From NCBI GenBank assembly GCA_002348265.1, contig DEAT01000048.1:45137-109136 (forward strand): a stretch of 64,000 bases of DNA. The letters are read 5' to 3'. Every line of letters begins with the position of its first letter. The stretch's first letter is position 1. The notes under the pieces are model-generated. The model did no database searches and was not told where the DNA came from. It saw only the letters and a list, made by a program, of their open reading frames with translations. Positions 54,156 to 62,745 of the stretch are shown piece by piece. This stretch comes from Gemmatimonadales bacterium UBA2975. Lineage in GTDB: Bacteria; Gemmatimonadota; Gemmatimonadetes; Longimicrobiales; Gaopeijiaceae. A program made the translations under genes and the position numbers.

Positions 54156-55627
54156 TGACTCCGCCTACAGCGACCGGTTTTTTAGATACGATGAACGCCG
54201 ACGCAGTGTTAGAGCTACGAGACTTCCACGCATTTGAAGCGTTCGGGGCCAGATTCCTATACATGGTGCCGTCGGCTGGCATCTTTCGAATGGATGAATG
54301 CGGATCCGCGATACTCGATGCTCTAGAATCTGGTCCTCTGAGCGAAGACGATTTAATAGAAAAGCTTCATGGGCGTTTTGATACTGATCGTGCCCTTGAA
54401 ACTATGGCTGAACTGAAGGAAATAAGGGCCATAGGTGGCCCGGATGCGCCGAAGGAGGAGACCCCAAACGACCTTCCGCCTGCCGATTTCCCACTCAATA
54501 CGATGGTCCTGAACGTTACGAACAAGTGTAACCTCGCTTGTACCTACTGCTACGAATACGGCGAAGACAAGATCATCGACACCCAATATGGCAAGCAGCC
54601 CAAGTTCATGAGTGAGGACACAGCTGAGGAGAGCGTAGAGTTCCTTCTGAAGCAATCGGGCGATCAGCCGAGGGCGCACCTGACATTCTTCGGGGGTGAA
54701 ACCCTATTGAACTTCCCTGTTCTGCAGAAGACTGTTGCCTATGCCCGTCGCCGGGCCGCCGAAGAACGTAAGACGATCTCGTTCAGCCTAACAACCAATG
54801 CGACGCTCTTGAAGCCCGAGATCATTCAATGGCTGGCGGACAACGACGTGGGAGTAACCGTCTCAATAGACGGGCCGAAACCCGTTCAGGATGGCCTGCG
54901 CGTATTCCACAACGGGCGCGGCACGTACGACGTTGTTCTGCCGAAGATCAAGGAATTGATCGCAACGCATCGTTCACGCCCTATCGGTGCTCGTGTGACG
55001 CTCACACAGAAACACCTAAACGTTATAGAGATCTATAGGCACCTGACCGACGAACTCGGGTTCAAGGAAGTCGGCCTGGCACCCGTAACAACTCAAGACC
55101 ATCGCGACTACGCAATTACGCCAGAGTCCAAAGACTCTATGCTTGAGCAATTCGAGGAGCTGGCAGACGAATGGCTCCAACACGCACTTCGTGATGAACA
55201 TCATGGTTTCACAAATGTGACCGATACGATCGAAGAAATTCACAAAGGTGTAAGTAAGGCATACGGATGCGGCGCTGGACTGGGCCTGTTGGGTGTCGCA
55301 ACCGATGGTGATGTCTCGCTCTGTCACCGCTTTGCGGGCTCCCCAGAACACACGATCGGAACCGTTGCAGACGGTGTTGACCGAGAGAAACAAGAGCAAT
55401 TCCTCGTCGACCACCATATCGCTGAGAAGACAGATTGTCATAAGTGCTGGGCCCGTCCGATCTGTTCAGGTGGATGCTACCACGAGGCCCACGTTCAGTA
55501 CGGTGACTCTTCGCACGCCAACCTTCATTATTGTACTTGGGTCCGTAGCTGGACTCATACCTGCTTGGAAATCTACGGAGCTCTAGCAGAAAGAAACCCC
55601 AGGTTCTTGGAGCGATTCGACGCATGA
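54155..55627 (+). CDS. qhpD: Radical SAM/SPASM peptide maturase for QHNDH gamma subunit
   Basis: 490 residues from ATG 54155, which overlaps the qhpA stop and has a GGAGGA site. Residues about 20-95 look like a PqqD-type recognition domain (HAFEAFGARFLYMVPSAGIFRMDECG, SEDDLIEKLHGRFD). The radical SAM motif is CNLACTYC (Cys125, Cys129, Cys132), then FFGGETLLNFP. The SPASM-type C-terminus has Cys in YGCGAGLG, VSLCHRF, CHKCWARPICSGGCYHE and LHYCTW. It installs the thioether cross-links in QhpC in the cytoplasm. Residues up to the first conserved helix in a longer frame (ATG 54110) are inside qhpA and rejected. Confidence 0.96.
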   Translation: MTPPTATGFLDTMNADAVLELRDFHAFEAFGARFLYMVPSAGIFRMDECGSAILDALESGPLSEDDLIEKLHGRFDTDRALETMAELKEIRAIGGPDAPKEETPNDLPPADFPLNTMVLNVTNKCNLACTYCYEYGEDKIIDTQYGKQPKFMSEDTAEESVEFLLKQSGDQPRAHLTFFGGETLLNFPVLQKTVAYARRRAAEERKTISFSLTTNATLLKPEIIQWLADNDVGVTVSIDGPKPVQDGLRVFHNGRGTYDVVLPKIKELIATHRSRPIGARVTLTQKHLNVIEIYRHLTDELGFKEVGLAPVTTQDHRDYAITPESKDSMLEQFEELADEWLQHALRDEHHGFTNVTDTIEEIHKGVSKAYGCGAGLGLLGVATDGDVSLCHRFAGSPEHTIGTVADGVDREKQEQFLVDHHIAEKTDCHKCWARPICSGGCYHEAHVQYGDSSHANLHYCTWVRSWTHTCLEIYGALAERNPRFLERFDA

Positions 55628-55983
55628 AACGACTCAAATCGGTCAACCAAAAGGCAAACAGGATAGAGGCTTACCTGAAGCACGAGAAAGCCACGGCACA
55701 GGACGATCTGGATGTCGTCGGTCTGCGCACACCTCCACATGAGGAGAATGGGCCGCACTTCCCACTTGGCTGCTCCCTTCAGTTTTCACCCGGATGGGAA
55801 GTCGACAACCGAGGTGGTACAGCTGGGCTTTGCCAACCGGTCGAACGAGACATATTCGACTGCCACATCTCCTGCTTCTGGCCAGCGCATGTGCCCGACC
55901 AGCTCAATCATGCACCTGACTGGACTGGGAAGTGTGCGGCAGCTCAAAAAGACTGGAGAAAACTCGACCTGATCTTTCCTTAG
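55624..55983 (+). CDS. qhpC: Quinohemoprotein amine dehydrogenase gamma subunit (CTQ precursor)
   Basis: 119 residues, starting in an ATGA overlap with the qhpD stop. The C-terminal 76 residues match the mature gamma subunit. Aligning Cys50 with the first cross-link Cys of Paracoccus gamma (Cys7), the pairs would be Cys50-Glu59, Cys70-Asp76 and Cys84-Asp92 (thioethers), and CTQ from Trp86 and Cys80; all keep the expected spacing. The N-terminal leader would be about 43 residues, longer than the 28 I recall for Paracoccus. An extra Cys104 is present. Processed by QhpD, QhpG, QhpE and exported by QhpF. Confidence 0.96.
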   Translation: MKRLKSVNQKANRIEAYLKHEKATAQDDLDVVGLRTPPHEENGPHFPLGCSLQFSPGWEVDNRGGTAGLCQPVERDIFDCHISCFWPAHVPDQLNHAPDWTGKCAAAQKDWRKLDLIFP

Positions 55984-55998
55984 GCCGAAACCGACTTG

Positions 55999-57081
55999 AT
56001 GAGAAAACCACTCTGCGCCGTTCTTACGGCATCAGTCCTCGGGATCCTTCCCCTGGAAACGAAGGCTCAGAATGCCACTTGGTACATCTCAACCTACACG
56101 GACGAGATGCTAGTGTGGGACGAGGGCTCAGAAACGGTCATCGATCGCATCGAAATGAACCGAATCATCCCCAACGGTGTTCAGCTAAACGAGTCGAAGA
56201 CCCACCTCTACGTGGGTGATGGGTCCGCCGAGTACATACAAGTAGTCGATATTGCAGCCAGAGAAGTGGTGGACGAATACAGCCTGTCCAAGGGTGACAC
56301 AACATTCAGGATCGGTGCATTTGCTCCTCATCCCTCTGAACCGAAAGCAATCGTGTTTGGGCGGCGGCATACGAAAATGGCGGACCGCTATTCAGTCGAA
56401 GGCCCATTCATCCTTGAGTACGACCTCAGTAAAAAGATCGTAACAGACACTGTTCCATGGCCGGATGGAGAAGAGCGCGACCGAGTCAACTTCCGATACT
56501 CTCCTGATGGGGCAACACTCTACTTCTTCACTAACGACATTATAGCCGTTGACTCGGAGACATACGAAGAAATTGATCGATGGGAGATTTCGAACCCTCT
56601 AGAGCCAGGACTCGGCAGACCGAGTTTTAGTACGGCCTCTCAGACATACGATGAGCCAGGACTAGCAACAAATCTTATGCGTATGAGTGACCCCGTGCAC
56701 AATAGGACATTGATGGGGATCGCGAGCGTCAGACTCAGTGAGAAGGAGGTAGACTTCTACACCGTAGGCCCATCGGAACCGGTAAGTGCATTCGCAATGG
56801 CTCCTGATGGTGAAAAAGCTTACGCACTCTACACAACCATAGAGGCTTACGAATTTTGGGAATTTGATCTTGTTAACGAGGTCGTGACAAGGCGAGTTCC
56901 TTTCCCTGGGCGTCCGCGGATGGGATTAGAAGTCAGCGCAGATGGGACTAAGCTGTACATCCACGTCGCTGGGAACACGATTGACGTCTACGATGCAGAA
57001 ACGTTCTCACTCATGCGGACGGTGGAGTTCGACGAGGATATGACGCTCGGGAATATCGCGATCATCCCTGGTGGCGATTAG
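55999..57081 (+). CDS. qhpB: Quinohemoprotein amine dehydrogenase beta subunit
   Basis: 360 residues from ATG 55999 (TTG 55996 is adjacent), with a signal peptide ending LETKAQ. Seven-bladed propeller pattern: YISTYTDEMLVWDEGSETVIDRIEM, TRLYVGDG-type THLYVGDGSAEYIQVVDIAAREVVDEY, SPDGATLYFFTNDIIAVDSETYEEIDRWEI, MAPDGEKAYALYT, VSADGTKLYIHVAGNTIDVYDAETF. The propeller packs against gamma and helps form the active site in the periplasm. Fifteen bases after qhpC. Confidence 0.92.
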   Translation: MRKPLCAVLTASVLGILPLETKAQNATWYISTYTDEMLVWDEGSETVIDRIEMNRIIPNGVQLNESKTHLYVGDGSAEYIQVVDIAAREVVDEYSLSKGDTTFRIGAFAPHPSEPKAIVFGRRHTKMADRYSVEGPFILEYDLSKKIVTDTVPWPDGEERDRVNFRYSPDGATLYFFTNDIIAVDSETYEEIDRWEISNPLEPGLGRPSFSTASQTYDEPGLATNLMRMSDPVHNRTLMGIASVRLSEKEVDFYTVGPSEPVSAFAMAPDGEKAYALYTTIEAYEFWEFDLVNEVVTRRVPFPGRPRMGLEVSADGTKLYIHVAGNTIDVYDAETFSLMRTVEFDEDMTLGNIAIIPGGD

Positions 57082-57141
57082 CTCCCGTCATTTCATAGTG
57101 AGTGCAGACCTTGAGCTTCTCCACGGTCCTCGCGTGGTGAT

Positions 57142-58869
57142 ATGAGGCTCATCGACAATCACCTGCGCCGGGCACTCGATTATGTTCGCCCATACTGGGG
57201 AGCTCTCGTTCCAGTCGTTTTGGTTTCGATCCTCTCAACAGGGCTATCCCTCGTCCTTCCCTATCTGTCAAAGGTACTTGTGGACGATGCGATACTCGGG
57301 CGCGATTTAACGCTACTCTTCCAAATCGTGGGGCTGGTAATCGTAATACCACTCGTATCCTTCGGATTGAATGTCTTCAGCGGCATGCGGTATACCGGAG
57401 TTTCCGCTGACATCCTGTTCGACATGCGACTCGACCTTTACCGACACCTCCAACGCCTCTCCCCCAGATACTATGCGCGTACGCCTTTAGGTGACATCGT
57501 CACCCGAATCAATGGCGATATCGGAGAAATCCAGAGAGTCGTTTCTGAAGCCGCACTATCATGGTTCGGCCAAGTCATCGCATTGATCGGTACTGTCGGC
57601 ATGCTGATCTACCTCGACTGGCAGCTCTTCGTGGCGAGCCTCGTAGTGATGCCCCCATCACTCTATACCTTGGTCAGATACCGTAGCGAACTTGAGACGA
57701 GAATCACAAAGCTGCGAGAGAAAAGTTCGCAGATAGGCTCTTTCCTCATTGAGACCCTGCAAGGAATGCGCACGGTCGTAGGCGCAAATGCTCAGGGGCG
57801 AGAGATAGAAAGATTCAGAAATCGAAACGACGCGTTCGTCGAGGCCCTCCTTTCAATGAGGCTCTACACATATGTAGCCGGAGGCCTTCCGGGACTCCTC
57901 CTTACGGCCGGGACTGCACTCATTTTCCTTTTGGGTGGATACCGCGTAATTGATGGTACCATGTCGCTAGGAACCCTAGTGGCGTTCATGGCATACCAAG
58001 CGCGGCTTATGGCCCCAGTCCAAGGACTGATGGGCATCTACACCAATATAGCTACAGCCAGAGCATCTCTGGTTCGCGTTCATGAGGTTCTCGACGAAAG
58101 GCCAGATGTATCGCAAGTCTCCGAACCGAAACTCATGGAAACGTGCCGCGGCGAGATCCAACTTCAAGGGATCTCTTTTGATTTTGGAAGAGGAGTGGGC
58201 GGCCTCTCACAAGTCGACATCAAGATCCCAGCAGGACAGATAGTGGCAATCGTCGGAGAAAGTGGGTGTGGGAAATCTACTTTGGCAGATCTCCTCGAAC
58301 GACACTTCGATCCACAAGAAGGTCAGGTTCTACTAGATGGCGTTCCAATGTCGACCCTGTTGCTGAAAGATGTACGCAGGCACGTCTCCGTGGTGCCACA
58401 GGACCCCTTCATATTCCATGCGAGCTTCATTGACAACGTCCGATATGCAGATCCGAAGGCCACTGATGACAAAGTGAGAGCAGCAGTCGACGCGGCCGGA
58501 CTAACCCCGCTATTAGAGCTCCTGCCGGATGGCTTGCATACGCTGGTCGGAGAACGTGGCCGTCAACTCTCAGCAGGAGAGCGTCAGCGCCTAGCGATTG
58601 CCCGAGCGTTCCTAGCCGATCCTGCCGTGATAGTGATGGACGAAGCAACAGGAGCATTGGACCCCTCATCTGAGGCCACAGTACTCGAAGGCTATGAACG
58701 CGTCATGAAGGGTCGAACGACCATCCTAATCACACATCGCCTAGAACTAGCGCGTAAAGCTGAGCGGGTAATCGTGATCGAGGACGGCCGAATCGCCGAA
58801 GATGGCTCACCCGAGTTGCTCGAAGCTGAAGGCGCAACCTTTCGCGAACTTTTCATCGACGTGCGCTAA
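57142..58869 (+). CDS. qhpF: ABC exporter for the gamma subunit
   Basis: 575 residues, half-type exporter. About six membrane helices fill residues 15-300. The ATPase has Walker A VGESGCGKST, Q-loop VVPQDPFIFHAS, signature QLSAGERQRLAIARAF, Walker B VIVMDEATGALDP and H-loop ILITHRLEL. In the described QHNDH system QhpF carries the matured gamma subunit across the inner membrane. The location between qhpB and qhpE supports this. The ORF is 60 bases after qhpB. Confidence 0.93.
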   Translation: MRLIDNHLRRALDYVRPYWGALVPVVLVSILSTGLSLVLPYLSKVLVDDAILGRDLTLLFQIVGLVIVIPLVSFGLNVFSGMRYTGVSADILFDMRLDLYRHLQRLSPRYYARTPLGDIVTRINGDIGEIQRVVSEAALSWFGQVIALIGTVGMLIYLDWQLFVASLVVMPPSLYTLVRYRSELETRITKLREKSSQIGSFLIETLQGMRTVVGANAQGREIERFRNRNDAFVEALLSMRLYTYVAGGLPGLLLTAGTALIFLLGGYRVIDGTMSLGTLVAFMAYQARLMAPVQGLMGIYTNIATARASLVRVHEVLDERPDVSQVSEPKLMETCRGEIQLQGISFDFGRGVGGLSQVDIKIPAGQIVAIVGESGCGKSTLADLLERHFDPQEGQVLLDGVPMSTLLLKDVRRHVSVVPQDPFIFHASFIDNVRYADPKATDDKVRAAVDAAGLTPLLELLPDGLHTLVGERGRQLSAGERQRLAIARAFLADPAVIVMDEATGALDPSSEATVLEGYERVMKGRTTILITHRLELARKAERVIVIEDGRIAEDGSPELLEAEGATFRELFIDVR

Positions 58870-58871
58870 GG

Positions 58872-59573
58872 GTGAGAGGCGTCGAGCAGGCCGACTCACA
58901 CACTAGAAGTGTTTCCATAGCTGTGGTGGACAGCGGTGTCCACGTTCCGCATCCACACCTTCCTAGGGTAGCAGGTGGGGTCACCTTAGAACCAGAGGGG
59001 CACGAATCCCCAGGCTTCGTTGATCGTATCGGACATGGAACAGCTGTCGCTGCAGCGATCCACGAGAAAGCCCCCGACTCAGAGCTCTGGGCTGTTAAGG
59101 TTTTCAAGCGCAAGCTCAAGACTTCTGTGCCAGAGCTCGTGCACGCCATCGACTGGGCAATCGACCGAAAGATCCAACTAGTAAACATGAGCCTCGGGAC
59201 ACGGAACCGGCTCCGAGCTCCTGAACTAGGCCCAGTGATTGAGCGCGCCTTCAAGGCTGGAACAGTTGTCATCTCGGCTCATCAACACGATGGCGCGATC
59301 TGGTACCCAGGAGCCTTACCTGGGGTGGTTGGTGTCATAGCTGACATAGATCAGCCACGCGATCAGCTCGGCCTCATCGAACTCCCAAGGGGGACTGCAG
59401 TGGTTGCCTCCCCATATCCACGCCCAATTCCAGGCGTCCCTGTGGAGCAAAATTTGCACGGCATCAGCTTTGCAGTAGCCAACGCCACTGGAGGGATCGC
59501 ACGACTTATGAACGAGACCGGGATCGCCCAGTCTTCAGACTCAATTATCGATCTAGTTCGTTCGCGCATTTGA
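58872..59573 (+). CDS. qhpE: Subtilisin-like leader protease for gamma subunit
   Basis: 233 residues, GTG start two bases after qhpF. Subtilase triad: Asp20 in VSIAVVDSGVHVPHPHL, His55 in DRIGHGTAVAAAI, Ser199 in NLHGISFAVANATGG. No signal peptide, in keeping with a cytoplasmic enzyme that removes the QhpC leader before export. The oxyanion-hole Asn usual in subtilisins (AAGN) is not obvious; VVISAHQHDG stands there. Short, like other QhpE proteins. Confidence 0.92.
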   Translation: MRGVEQADSHTRSVSIAVVDSGVHVPHPHLPRVAGGVTLEPEGHESPGFVDRIGHGTAVAAAIHEKAPDSELWAVKVFKRKLKTSVPELVHAIDWAIDRKIQLVNMSLGTRNRLRAPELGPVIERAFKAGTVVISAHQHDGAIWYPGALPGVVGVIADIDQPRDQLGLIELPRGTAVVASPYPRPIPGVPVEQNLHGISFAVANATGGIARLMNETGIAQSSDSIIDLVRSRI

Positions 59574-59646
59574 CTAGGCCCCTTGCCTACTACACCATGG
59601 ACATGACACCACGGTAACAACGAGCCCCCCCTAGAGAGACCTCTCG

Positions 59647-60891
59647 ATGCTCCGACCCAATGCCCACGACGTACGCAGACGAGATTTCCTTCGTTGGCTA
59701 GCGGCGAGCCCTTTACTCGCATCAGCGGGCGGTATCGCGACACTGGAACCCCTTATCGCTCAGGAAGCACCGCGAAGAGTCTTCGATGACATCGTGCAGT
59801 CGGCAGAGGACGCGTTAGATATCTGGGACCTCCAGCGCGCGGCGGAGGTTACTGTTCCGCCAGCGCACTATGGCTACATCATGACCGGAGTAGATGGAGA
59901 GGAGACATACGCGAACAACCGCTCCGCGCTCGAACAGCTGAGACTTCGTGCACGACGTCTAGTAGACGTCTCTAATCTCGACACGAGCGTTAACATTTTC
60001 GGACGAAAATGGGATACACCAATTATGATCGCGCCATGCGGAAGCCAGAGAGCTTTTCACGCTGAAGGTGAACTAGCTGTCGCGCGAGCAGCCTCGTCCC
60101 GCCAACATCTGCAAACCCTATCGACTGTTTCTTCAACAGCGGTCGAAGAGGTCAATGAGGCTCGGGGAGAACCGGTCTGGTATCAGCTTTATCTCTCGCC
60201 AGTTGGGCCCGGATCATGGGAGGGCGCCACGGCTCTCATGCAGCGTAGCCAAGACGCCGGCTGTCCTACGATCGTTTATACAGTGGACCTTCAGGGTGGA
60301 AGCAACCGGGTCACACTCGAACGCTATAGTCGCGACGACAACCGCACGTGCACGAACTGTCACACGCCAGGTGGCCGAGCAGGCGGTCCGAAGCCAATGT
60401 TACGAGGACTACCCCGTGGCACCCCAGATCCCGGACTCGGCCGGTCCACGACTTGGGAAACAATCCCGAGACTGCGCGATGCAACAAATCAGAAATTTAT
60501 CATTAAAGGCATTATGACCGCCGAGGACGCCGAGCTCTGTCTTCGCTATGGAGTCGATGGCATATGGGTCTCTAACCACGGTGGGCGGGCCGAGGGATCT
60601 GGACAAGCGACAATCGATGCACTTCCAGAAATCTCAGAAGCAATTGCGGGCAGTATCCCGATAGTGGTAGACAGCGGGTTCAGGCGTGGTAGCGACATCG
60701 TAAAAGGGATAGCGCGGGGTGCCACCGCTGTAGCGGTCGGTCGACCCTACTTGTGGGGTCTAGGCGCATTCGGCCAAGAAGGTGTGGAGAAAGCTCTAGA
60801 TATCTTGACGCGCGAAATGGAAATAACGATGCGTGCAGTAGGAGCCCCGTCACTGTCTGATTTGGGACCACACACGATAGCAACAAGTTGA
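59647..60891 (+). CDS. Exported FMN-dependent alpha-hydroxyacid dehydrogenase with a CXXCH motif
   Basis: 414 residues. VRRRDFLRWLAASPLLASAGG is a Tat signal. The LldD/glycolate-oxidase TIM barrel is complete: AHYGYIMTGVDGEETYANN, IMIAPCGSQRAFHAEGELAVARAA, VWYQLYL, FIIKGIMTAEDA with Lys287, WVSNHGGRAEG with His311 and Arg314, and IVVDSGFRRGSDIVKGIARGATAVAVGRPYL. Unusually, residues 235-239 are CTNCH, a haem c attachment motif, in the loop before the FMN-binding C-terminal part. It may be a periplasmic flavocytochrome c. It follows qhpE by 73 bases and could share electron acceptors with QHNDH. Confidence 0.88.
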   Translation: MLRPNAHDVRRRDFLRWLAASPLLASAGGIATLEPLIAQEAPRRVFDDIVQSAEDALDIWDLQRAAEVTVPPAHYGYIMTGVDGEETYANNRSALEQLRLRARRLVDVSNLDTSVNIFGRKWDTPIMIAPCGSQRAFHAEGELAVARAASSRQHLQTLSTVSSTAVEEVNEARGEPVWYQLYLSPVGPGSWEGATALMQRSQDAGCPTIVYTVDLQGGSNRVTLERYSRDDNRTCTNCHTPGGRAGGPKPMLRGLPRGTPDPGLGRSTTWETIPRLRDATNQKFIIKGIMTAEDAELCLRYGVDGIWVSNHGGRAEGSGQATIDALPEISEAIAGSIPIVVDSGFRRGSDIVKGIARGATAVAVGRPYLWGLGAFGQEGVEKALDILTREMEITMRAVGAPSLSDLGPHTIATS

Positions 60892-61595
60892 GAGGCAAAA
60901 AAACGGGAAGAATCCCGGGGTTCATCGTTCTTCTAATAGGATTAACGGCCGGACCATGGGTTACCCCAGGCACCGCTCAACAGACAGTAGCAGGTATCGG
61001 ACTTCTTGAAGCAATCGAGTTCTACACTGGTGTCTCTGGTCAAGTTAACGAGCAAGAGGCGAGCCGACTCCTAAAGCTCGAAGCAACGGACTCCAGTGAC
61101 GTTATAGCTACCATGTGGATTGCGCGTGTTCATTCGACCGGCAGAATGACATTTCCTCACAAACCCGCACTCGCGAAACAGATTGCATCAAGTGTCATTG
61201 ATGAGGTCCGTAACCTGGCAGCCTCCGGAGACGTCGAGGCTTCTTTTTTGATGGGTACGGCTTACGACGAATCGCTCGGTGTGACTCAAGATTATGGTGA
61301 GGCTATGCGCTGGTATAAACGCGCGGCCGACTCAGGCCACATCCTAGCCTCTCACAACATCGGCAACATGTACCGTGATGGTCGTGGAGTAGGCCAGGAT
61401 CCTCGACGAGCTGCGGCCTGGTGGTTACGTGCAGCTCGAGCGGGAGATGTGATCCCGGCTCTGCGACTCGGAGAAGCTTACGAAGCAGGTCGCGGAGTTC
61501 CGCAGAGTCGCTCGATCGCCCGCTACTGGTACCAACGTGCAGCCGCTGCAGGTAACGTGTCAGCAACTACCGCTTTGGAGCGGATCAAAAAATAA
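60888..61595 (+). CDS. Exported SEL1-like repeat protein
   Basis: 235 residues starting at TTG 60888, in a TTGA overlap with the previous stop. Signal peptide-like N-terminus (GFIVLLIGLTAGPWVTPGTAQQ). Three or four Sel1/TPR-like repeats follow: ASFLMGTAYDESLGVTQDYGEAMRWYKRAADSG, ASHNIGNMYRDGRGVGQDPRRAAAWWLRAARAG and ALRLGEAYEAGRGVPQSRSIARYWYQRAAAAG. Such proteins mediate protein contacts. Its coupling to the hydroxyacid dehydrogenase gene may mean a shared role, but no function is known. Confidence 0.83.
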   Translation: MRGKKTGRIPGFIVLLIGLTAGPWVTPGTAQQTVAGIGLLEAIEFYTGVSGQVNEQEASRLLKLEATDSSDVIATMWIARVHSTGRMTFPHKPALAKQIASSVIDEVRNLAASGDVEASFLMGTAYDESLGVTQDYGEAMRWYKRAADSGHILASHNIGNMYRDGRGVGQDPRRAAAWWLRAARAGDVIPALRLGEAYEAGRGVPQSRSIARYWYQRAAAAGNVSATTALERIKK

Positions 61596-61653
61596 CCAAG
61601 TGAGATCTGGCGGGCACCTGTCGGACTCTCTTCTTAAATAACAGTCTACTATC

Positions 61654-61965
61654 ATGGACCAACTCACCTCACGGCAGCGAGCGCACCTCCGAAAACTCGC
61701 TCACCATCTGAAGCCGGTCGTGCTAATAGGAGCAGAGGGTATAGCGCCATCCGTGCTGACTTCTGTAAGGGAAGCGTTCAATAGACGAGAACTCCTCAAG
61801 GTGAAGCTTCAAGAGTCAGCGCCACTGGATGTCAAAGATGCCGCAGGAGAACTCTCATCACGAGTTAGCGGTTCGCATTCCGTACAGACGATAGGTCGCA
61901 CTATCGTGCTCTATCGAGCGCATCCTGAAAATCCGGAAATCCGACTCCCGAAAGCGGCCAGTTAA
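61654..61965 (+). CDS. yhbY: CRM-domain RNA-binding protein (YhbY family)
   Basis: 103 residues. LTSRQRAHLRKLAHHLKPVVLIGAEGIAPSVLTSVREAFNRRELLKVKL is the CRM domain with the conserved GxxG-type loop (IGAEGI) and the IGRTIVLYR end. These proteins bind pre-50S ribosomal RNA. Next gene starts 2 bases after it. Confidence 0.9.
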   Translation: MDQLTSRQRAHLRKLAHHLKPVVLIGAEGIAPSVLTSVREAFNRRELLKVKLQESAPLDVKDAAGELSSRVSGSHSVQTIGRTIVLYRAHPENPEIRLPKAAS

Positions 61966-61966
61966 C

Positions 61967-62245
61967 ATGTCACGAGCGTTCGTCAAAGAAGATGATCACC
62001 AGAAAGAACCAGAGTTCAGGCTCCCTGATTCGGACTCTCCTTATTACGCCGAAGCCGCTGCCTGGGCCCTGATTCACGGCGCCGACGAAGGTGATTCCCG
62101 CTCAGCAGAAATTGCCACAGGTTTCGGGTGGGGTGATGTATCACTCGTCACTGAAATGGAGGCTATCCTTGATCGAGCTGAGGCTGAAGGTGAAGAGCGA
62201 GTTGCACAGCTGGCTCGCAGGTATCTGAAGGCTGCCGGGCCTTAA
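61967..62245 (+). CDS. Small hypothetical protein, MSRAFVKE type
   Basis: 92 residues, acidic and helical. It opens MSRAFVKEDDHQKEPEFRLPD, followed by YYAEAAAWALIHGADEGDSRSAEIATGFGWGD and a helical end VTEMEAILDRAEAEGEERVAQLARRYL. I have seen this start in small uncharacterised proteins but know no function. It follows the CRM gene by 2 bases and converges with the GNAT gene, overlapping it by 4. Confidence 0.7.
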   Translation: MSRAFVKEDDHQKEPEFRLPDSDSPYYAEAAAWALIHGADEGDSRSAEIATGFGWGDVSLVTEMEAILDRAEAEGEERVAQLARRYLKAAGP

Positions 62246-62745
62246 GTTCCAAGCGGCTCAAGCAGATTGATGAAAAACGAAAGTGAGCAAGCTCCGTGCC
62301 CTCGATCCGTCTGAACTCGAAAGAAGCCGAGTTCCTCGTACAAGCCGATAGCGACTGGCAGCTCAGGTGCTGTGTTCAGTCGCATGACCCTGTATCCTAG
62401 CCCGCGCGCTACCTCCATGATCTGCTCGACAAGAGTTTGACCTATCCCCTGCCCACGAGCTTCCGGGAGGACGTACAGTCTCCTCATCTCACATGTCCGG
62501 TGCTCGTTAAAAGGTGCCAGAGCCACACAACCAACTGGTTGAGTATTCAGCGAAGCCATCAGGATAGCTCCTCTGGGTTCGACATACGGTTCTGGAAGTG
62601 ACTCTATCTCTGAAGCAGAGTCGTACTCGCAGCACTCCATTTCATGGTGTGGCATCGCCATGTACGCTGTAAAAAGAGCCTTCACCGGCTCTAGATCGGA
62701 ACTGGATCTCACGAACTCTATGTCGAGTTCACGAGTGCTAATCAA
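62242..62745 (-). CDS. GNAT-family N-acetyltransferase
   Basis: 167 residues. CEMRRLYVLPEARGQGIGQTLVEQIMEVARGLGYRVMRLNT carries the acetyl-CoA motif A (RGQGIG) and motif B LNTAPELPVAIGLYEELGFFR. TTG start inside the end of the upstream gene (8-base overlap). Substrate unknown; the N-terminal YMAMPHHEMECCEYDSASEIESLPEPYVEPRGAI pattern is typical of general GNAT members. Confidence 0.85.
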   Translation of the reverse strand: MISTRELDIEFVRSSSDLEPVKALFTAYMAMPHHEMECCEYDSASEIESLPEPYVEPRGAILMASLNTQPVGCVALAPFNEHRTCEMRRLYVLPEARGQGIGQTLVEQIMEVARGLGYRVMRLNTAPELPVAIGLYEELGFFRVQTDRGHGACSLSFFINLLEPLGT

